The translations under genes and the position numbers were made by a program. A DNA stretch of 64,000 nt. Source: Microterricola viridarii. GTDB lineage: Bacteria; Actinomycetota; Actinomycetes; Actinomycetales; Microbacteriaceae. Within the stretch, counting starts at the first letter, position 1, and the number at the start of each line of letters is the position of its first letter. This document shows, piece after piece, positions 60,397-64,000 of this stretch. Location of the stretch: the NCBI RefSeq assembly GCF_900104895.1, contig NZ_LT629742.1, forward strand, positions 1,798,001 through 1,862,000. Reading direction: 5' to 3'. A model generated the notes under the pieces. That model was given only the letters and a program-made list of their open reading frames with translations, was not told where the DNA came from and ran no database searches.

Positions 60397-60852
60397 ATGA
60401 GCTATCTCGTCGACGACTCCCGCGAACGCATCGACCCCGACTTCGTCTGGGGCGCGCTGCGCGAGGCGTACTGGGCGAAGTGGCGCAGCCGTGAGGACGT
60501 CGAGGCGCAGATCCGTGGAGCGTGGCGGGTGATCGGCGTCTACGACGAGCGCACGGGGGAGCAGGTCGGCTTCGCGCGCGCGGTGTCCGACGGTCTCGGC
60601 TTCGCGTACCTCGCCGACGTCATCGTGGCCGAGGCACACCGCGGCAACGGCCTGGGCGCGAGGATCGTGCAGGCGATGATCGACGACGGCCCCGGCGCGC
60701 ACTTCCGGTGGACGCTCTTCACGAGCGACGCGCACGGCCTGTACGAGAAGTTCGGGTTCACGGACCCGGGGCCGACAGCCCTCGTGCGCCCGGCCGCCGA
60801 GCGGCCGGAGCACCCGACCCAAGCGTCGCCCTCGCCCGCACGCCCCCGCTAA
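60397..60852 (+). CDS. GNAT-family N-acetyltransferase
   Basis: This 151-residue protein has the GNAT core FARAVSDGLGFAYLADVIVA followed by HRGNGLGARIVQAMI, the acetyl-CoA pyrophosphate loop. The end HGLYEKFGFTDPGPTALVRP is typical of small-molecule or protein acetyltransferases. The substrate is unknown. Confidence 0.9.
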   Translation: MSYLVDDSRERIDPDFVWGALREAYWAKWRSREDVEAQIRGAWRVIGVYDERTGEQVGFARAVSDGLGFAYLADVIVAEAHRGNGLGARIVQAMIDDGPGAHFRWTLFTSDAHGLYEKFGFTDPGPTALVRPAAERPEHPTQASPSPARPR

Positions 60853-60866
60853 GGCGCGCCGCCGAG

Positions 60867-60917
60867 CACGCCGTTCAGCCGCGCACGCCGTTCAGCCGCG
60901 CAAGCCGTTCAGCCGAG
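60867..60917. repeat. Three tandem 17-bp copies at the end of the M23 gene
   Basis: CACGCCGTTCAGCCGCG occurs twice exactly and a third time with two changes. The stop codon of the M23 gene (60909-60911) lies in the third copy, so the array may have arisen by duplication of the gene's end. Confidence 0.8.
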
Positions 60918-61460
60918 CGGCAGCAGCACGGCCCGCTGCAGGCCGCCGAGCAGGAGCATCGGCGACACGTACGCGCCGCGCTGGCGCACCCCGAAGTGCA
61001 GGCAGCCACCGTCGCAGTGCCCGCCCGTCGCGACGACCCCGATCCGCTGGCCCGCTGCGACCGTGTCGCCGGCGACCAGGTCGCTCTCCAGCGCCTCATA
61101 GGAGCTGACCAGCTCGCCGTCGTGGCGGATCGCGAGCACGGGCCGGTCGACGACGACGCCGGCGAAGGACACGCTGCCGGCGGCCGGGGCGAAGACGGCG
61201 GTGCCGACGGCCGCCTCCAGATCGATGCCGCGGTGCCCGGCCGCATATCGGGTCGCCGGCGCCTGGAACCCGCGCACCACGATGTGCGGGATCCCCAGCG
61301 GCCAGTCCCACCGGGCGGGCTCGCGTGCCGTGGGGTTGACAGGGCCGGAGGGCGCGTGCGCGGGCGCGGCGGGCGGGGGCGCTGGCGGGGTCGCGCCGGC
61401 GCCGAGCGCGAGCGCGGCCAGAAGCGGGATCAGCAGCACGCGGCGGGTCGAAGTGGGCAT
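60909..61460 (-). CDS. M23-family peptidase-like secreted protein
   Basis: From ATG 61460 the protein has 183 residues with a signal peptide (RRVLLIPLLAALALGAGA). It has an M23/LytM fold: AAGHRGIDLEAAVGTAVFAP with the metal ligands His and Asp, then GHCDGGCLHFGVRQRGAYVS. The usual HxH is CxH, so the catalytic His is absent and the protein may bind rather than cut peptidoglycan. It is often found beside rpsB in actinobacteria. Confidence 0.87.
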   Translation of the reverse strand: MPTSTRRVLLIPLLAALALGAGATPPAPPPAAPAHAPSGPVNPTAREPARWDWPLGIPHIVVRGFQAPATRYAAGHRGIDLEAAVGTAVFAPAAGSVSFAGVVVDRPVLAIRHDGELVSSYEALESDLVAGDTVAAGQRIGVVATGGHCDGGCLHFGVRQRGAYVSPMLLLGGLQRAVLLPLG

Positions 61461-61724
61461 GGATCGAGCCTGTCGCGGCGCCGGAGCGCCAGGGAGCAGG
61501 CGCCCGGATCTGTGGACAAGCGCCCGGGTTGCGGCGGTGTGCAGGGGAGGCATCGATGCTGTTAGACTTTCCCGAGCAGTGCTGTGTGCACTGACTACGC
61601 GTGCCCCTCAGGCAACACTTCCCTTCGGTCCTTACTTCGTGAGAAGCGGGTCGGTCGTGTGCCGGGCACCAGGAGTGGTGATCGACCGGTCACCACGGAA
61701 ACCGAGAACAAGGAGACCGCCACC

Positions 61725-62642
61725 ATGGCCGTCGTAACCATTCGCCAGCTGCTCGACAGCGGCGTGCACTTCGGGCACCAGACCCGCCGTTGGAACCCGA
61801 AGATGAAGCGCTTCATCCTCACGGAGCGCTCGGGCAGCCACATCATCGACCTCCAGCAGTCGCTGACCTACATCGACCGCACCTACGACTACGTCAAGGA
61901 GACGGTTGCCCACGGTGGCACCATCCTCTTCGTCGGCACCAAGAAGCAGGCTCAGGGCTCCATCGCCGAGCAGGCTCAGCGCGTCGGCCAGCCGTACGTC
62001 AACCAGCGCTGGCTCGGTGGCCTGCTCACCAACTTCCAGACGGTCAGCAAGCGCCTCGCACGCATGAAGGAGCTCGAGGAGCTCGACTTCGACGACACGA
62101 CCAAGGGTTTCACCAAGAAGGAACTCCTCATCAAGAAGCGCGAGCTCGACAAGCTTCACAAGTCGCTCGGCGGAATCCGCAACCTCACCAAGACGCCTTC
62201 GGCTCTGTGGGTTGTCGACACCAAGAAGGAGCACCTCGCCATTGATGAGGCGCGCAAGCTCGGCATCCCCGTCATCGGCATCCTCGACACCAACTGCGAC
62301 CCGGACGAAGTCCAGTACCCGATCCCGGGCAACGACGACGCCATCCGCTCCGTTGGCCTGCTCACGCGCATCATCGCCGACGCAGCAGCCGAGGGCCTGA
62401 TCCAGCGCCACCAGAAGCCCGAAGAGGGTGCAGAGGTCGAGCCTCTCGCCGCGTGGGAAGCCGAGCTTCTCCAGGCTTCTGAGACCGCCGCTGACGAGAC
62501 CGCTCCTGCGCAGTCCTCCGCCGAGACCGAGAAGGTTGCCGACGTCGCGCTTGCCGCCGTCGAGGCCGACTTCGTCGAGGGTGAAGTTGCTGCGGTTGTT
62601 GCCGAGGTTGCTGCAGAAGACGCAGCCGCCGAGACCAAGTAA
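61725..62642 (+). CDS. rpsB: 30S ribosomal protein S2
   Basis: This 305-residue protein starts [20 protein letters not shown], followed by [34 protein letters not shown] and [20 protein letters not shown], the S2 signatures. The C-terminal 60 residues are an acidic Ala/Glu-rich extension common in actinobacteria. ATG 61725 follows AAGGAG. The 264-bp region before it (61461-61724) shows no gene and probably holds the promoter and a leader. Confidence 0.98.
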   Translation: MAVVTIRQLLDSGVHFGHQTRRWNPKMKRFILTERSGSHIIDLQQSLTYIDRTYDYVKETVAHGGTILFVGTKKQAQGSIAEQAQRVGQPYVNQRWLGGLLTNFQTVSKRLARMKELEELDFDDTTKGFTKKELLIKKRELDKLHKSLGGIRNLTKTPSALWVVDTKKEHLAIDEARKLGIPVIGILDTNCDPDEVQYPIPGNDDAIRSVGLLTRIIADAAAEGLIQRHQKPEEGAEVEPLAAWEAELLQASETAADETAPAQSSAETEKVADVALAAVEADFVEGEVAAVVAEVAAEDAAAETK

Positions 62643-62653
62643 GGACCCCACGT

Positions 62654-63481
62654 ATGGCTAACTTCAACATTGCCGACCTGAAGGCGCTGCGCGAGCAGCT
62701 TGGTACCGGCATGACCGACACCAAGAACGCTCTGGTCGAGGCTGAGGGCGACGTCGCGAAGGCGACCGAGATCCTGCGTCTCAAGGGTGCAAAGGGTAAC
62801 GCCAAGCGTGCCGACCGCTCCACCAGCGAGGGCCTCGTCGCCGTCCAGGAGACCCCGGGCGCCGTCACGATGATCGAGCTCGCGTGCGAGACCGACTTCG
62901 TTGCGAAGAACGAGAAGTTCATCGCCCTGTCGGAGAAGGTGCTCGAGGCTGTTGCAGCCGCGGGCGCCGGCACCGTCGAGGAGGGCCTCGCGGCCCCCGT
63001 CGACGGCGGCACCGTTGCAGACCTGATCGACCAGCAGGCCGCAACCCTCGGCGAGAAGGTGGAGCTGCGCCGCGTCGTGTCTCTGACCGGCGACGCCGTT
63101 GCCGTCTACCTGCACCGCACGTCCAAGGACCTGCCGCCGCAGATCGGTGTTGTCGTCTCCTACAGCGGTGACGACGCCGAGACCGCTCGTGCGATCGCTC
63201 AGCACATCGCGATGTTCGACCCGCAGTACCTGACTCGCGACGAGGTTCCGGCCGAGATCGTCGAGAAGGAGCGCGAGATCGTCACCGAGATCAGCCGCAA
63301 CGAGGGCAAGCCGGAAGCGGCTCTGCCCAAGATCGTCGAAGGCCGCCTCACCGCGTTCTTCAAGCAGGTTGCCCTGCTCGAGCAGGACTACGCTCGCGAC
63401 AGCAAGATTCAGGTCAAGAAGGTACTCGAAGACTCCGGTCTGAACGTCACGGGCTTCGCCCGCTTCAAGGCCGGCGCCTAG
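62654..63481 (+). CDS. tsf: Translation elongation factor Ts
   Basis: This 275-residue protein has the EF-Ts N-terminal domain ([36 protein letters not shown]) and the core [20 protein letters not shown] that contacts EF-Tu. It recycles EF-Tu-GDP. It is 11 bp downstream of rpsB and is followed by a strong terminator. Confidence 0.98.
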   Translation: MANFNIADLKALREQLGTGMTDTKNALVEAEGDVAKATEILRLKGAKGNAKRADRSTSEGLVAVQETPGAVTMIELACETDFVAKNEKFIALSEKVLEAVAAAGAGTVEEGLAAPVDGGTVADLIDQQAATLGEKVELRRVVSLTGDAVAVYLHRTSKDLPPQIGVVVSYSGDDAETARAIAQHIAMFDPQYLTRDEVPAEIVEKEREIVTEISRNEGKPEAALPKIVEGRLTAFFKQVALLEQDYARDSKIQVKKVLEDSGLNVTGFARFKAGA

Positions 63482-63491
63482 TACGCCATGG

Positions 63492-63528
63492 AGGAGTCCG
63501 GATCACCTATGTGATCCGGACTCCTTTT
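63492..63528 (+). terminator. Rho-independent terminator after tsf
   Basis: AGGAGTCCGGATCAC pairs exactly with GTGATCCGGACTCCT, a 15-bp stem with a CTAT loop, followed by a T run. It starts 11 bp after the tsf stop. Confidence 0.93.
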
Positions 63529-63645
63529 CTGTGCCTGAACCGATTGGTTCGGGGGCCGCGGCCCGGGCTGAAGCCACGCCGCCCTGCCCAAAGCACAGCG
63601 CAACACACTAAGTTTTCAGATACGCACTCGGAAGGATCCACTCGC

Positions 63646-64000
63646 ATGACTACGACGGAAAAGAAGCGCAGGGTTCTCCTCAAGCTCTCGGGCGAGGCAT
63701 TCGGCGGCGGCTCGCTGGGCGTGAACCCGGATGTCGTCAGCAGCCTGGCCCGCGAGATCGCAGAAGCGGCGAAGACCGTTGAGGTCGCAATCGTCGTCGG
63801 CGGCGGCAACTTCTTCCGCGGCGCCGAGCTCTCCCAGCGCGGCATGGACCGCGGTCGGGCCGACTACATGGGCATGCTGGGCACCGTCATGAACGCCCTC
63901 GCCCTGCAGGACTTCCTCGAGCAGGCCGGCGCGGAGACCCGCGTGCAGTCCGCCATTTCGATGACCCAGGTCGCCGAGCAGTACATCCCGCGCCGTGCAG
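63646..64000 (+). CDS. pyrH: UMP kinase (partial at window edge)
   Basis: The first 118 codons are present. [40 protein letters not shown] and [20 protein letters not shown] are clear PyrH motifs. The enzyme phosphorylates UMP to UDP. ATG 63646 follows GGAAGGAT. The gene continues beyond the window. Confidence 0.97.
   Translation, partial: MTTTEKKRRVLLKLSGEAFGGGSLGVNPDVVSSLAREIAEAAKTVEVAIVVGGGNFFRGAELSQRGMDRGRADYMGMLGTVMNALALQDFLEQAGAETRVQSAISMTQVAEQYIPRRA

Overview
This window comes from a high-GC actinobacterium, most likely of the family Microbacteriaceae. The evidence is the right-hand gene order (dprA remnant, xerC, M23 peptidase, rpsB, tsf, pyrH), the frequent GTG starts, the ATGA/GTGA stop-start overlaps, and the many lipoproteins and DUF2637/MOBP-type mobilisation genes of actinobacterial character. 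No tRNA, rRNA or CRISPR array was seen.

The window falls into two parts with a boundary near 49,040. To the right (49,041-64,000) the sequence is uniformly GC-rich and holds core or stable genes: the C-terminal third of dprA, a TetR regulator, a five-gene oligopeptide-type ABC importer with a GH3 beta-glucosidase, a metallophosphoesterase overlapping xerC, a GNAT protein, an M23-like peptidase, then rpsB-tsf-pyrH. To the left (1-49,040) no clear housekeeping gene was found. That part ends in a large serine recombinase whose start codon lies about 25 bp from the point where dprA begins in mid-gene. The simplest reading is an integrative/mobilisable element or island, at least 49 kb long and running off the left edge, inserted into dprA.

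Layout of the left part. 1-2.5 kb: a membrane-anchored hypothetical gene and an IS30-family element with recognisable terminal inverted repeats. 2.6-11.1 kb: a defence-like block with a two-gene glycine-rich membrane cassette, a single-chain Type ISP-like restriction-modification enzyme (nuclease, helicase, N6-adenine methylase) and an OLD-family ATPase/TOPRIM protein. 11.1-13.2 kb: a run of decayed genes, each with visible nonsense or frameshift lesions. 13.4-15.0 kb: an intact nucleotidyltransferase gene with a coupled partner of unknown function. 15.0-15.9 kb: more relics, including an IS1249-like transposase fragment. 16.0-26.5 kb: a divergent catabolic locus. The leftward arm holds class II aldolase, aldo/keto reductase, FGGY kinase and PfkB kinase. 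The rightward arm holds a DeoR regulator, an MSOX-type FAD oxidase, an amino-acid-type ABC importer and a Gfo/Idh oxidoreductase. Together these suggest uptake and oxidation of an amino-acid-sugar conjugate (Amadori-like compound), which is an inference.

26.5-42.3 kb is a patchwork of small lipoproteins, membrane proteins and toxin-antitoxin-like modules: zeta-like/ParD-like, Fic, XRE, MbcA-like antitoxins, DUF1643, HAD and a four-gene metallophosphoesterase operon. Several occur both as intact copies and as truncated paralogous relics. 42.5-49.0 kb is the transfer and integration module: MOBP relaxase, MobC-like protein, a small charged protein, DUF2637 membrane protein, excisionase-like protein and serine recombinase, with dyad repeats in the control region.
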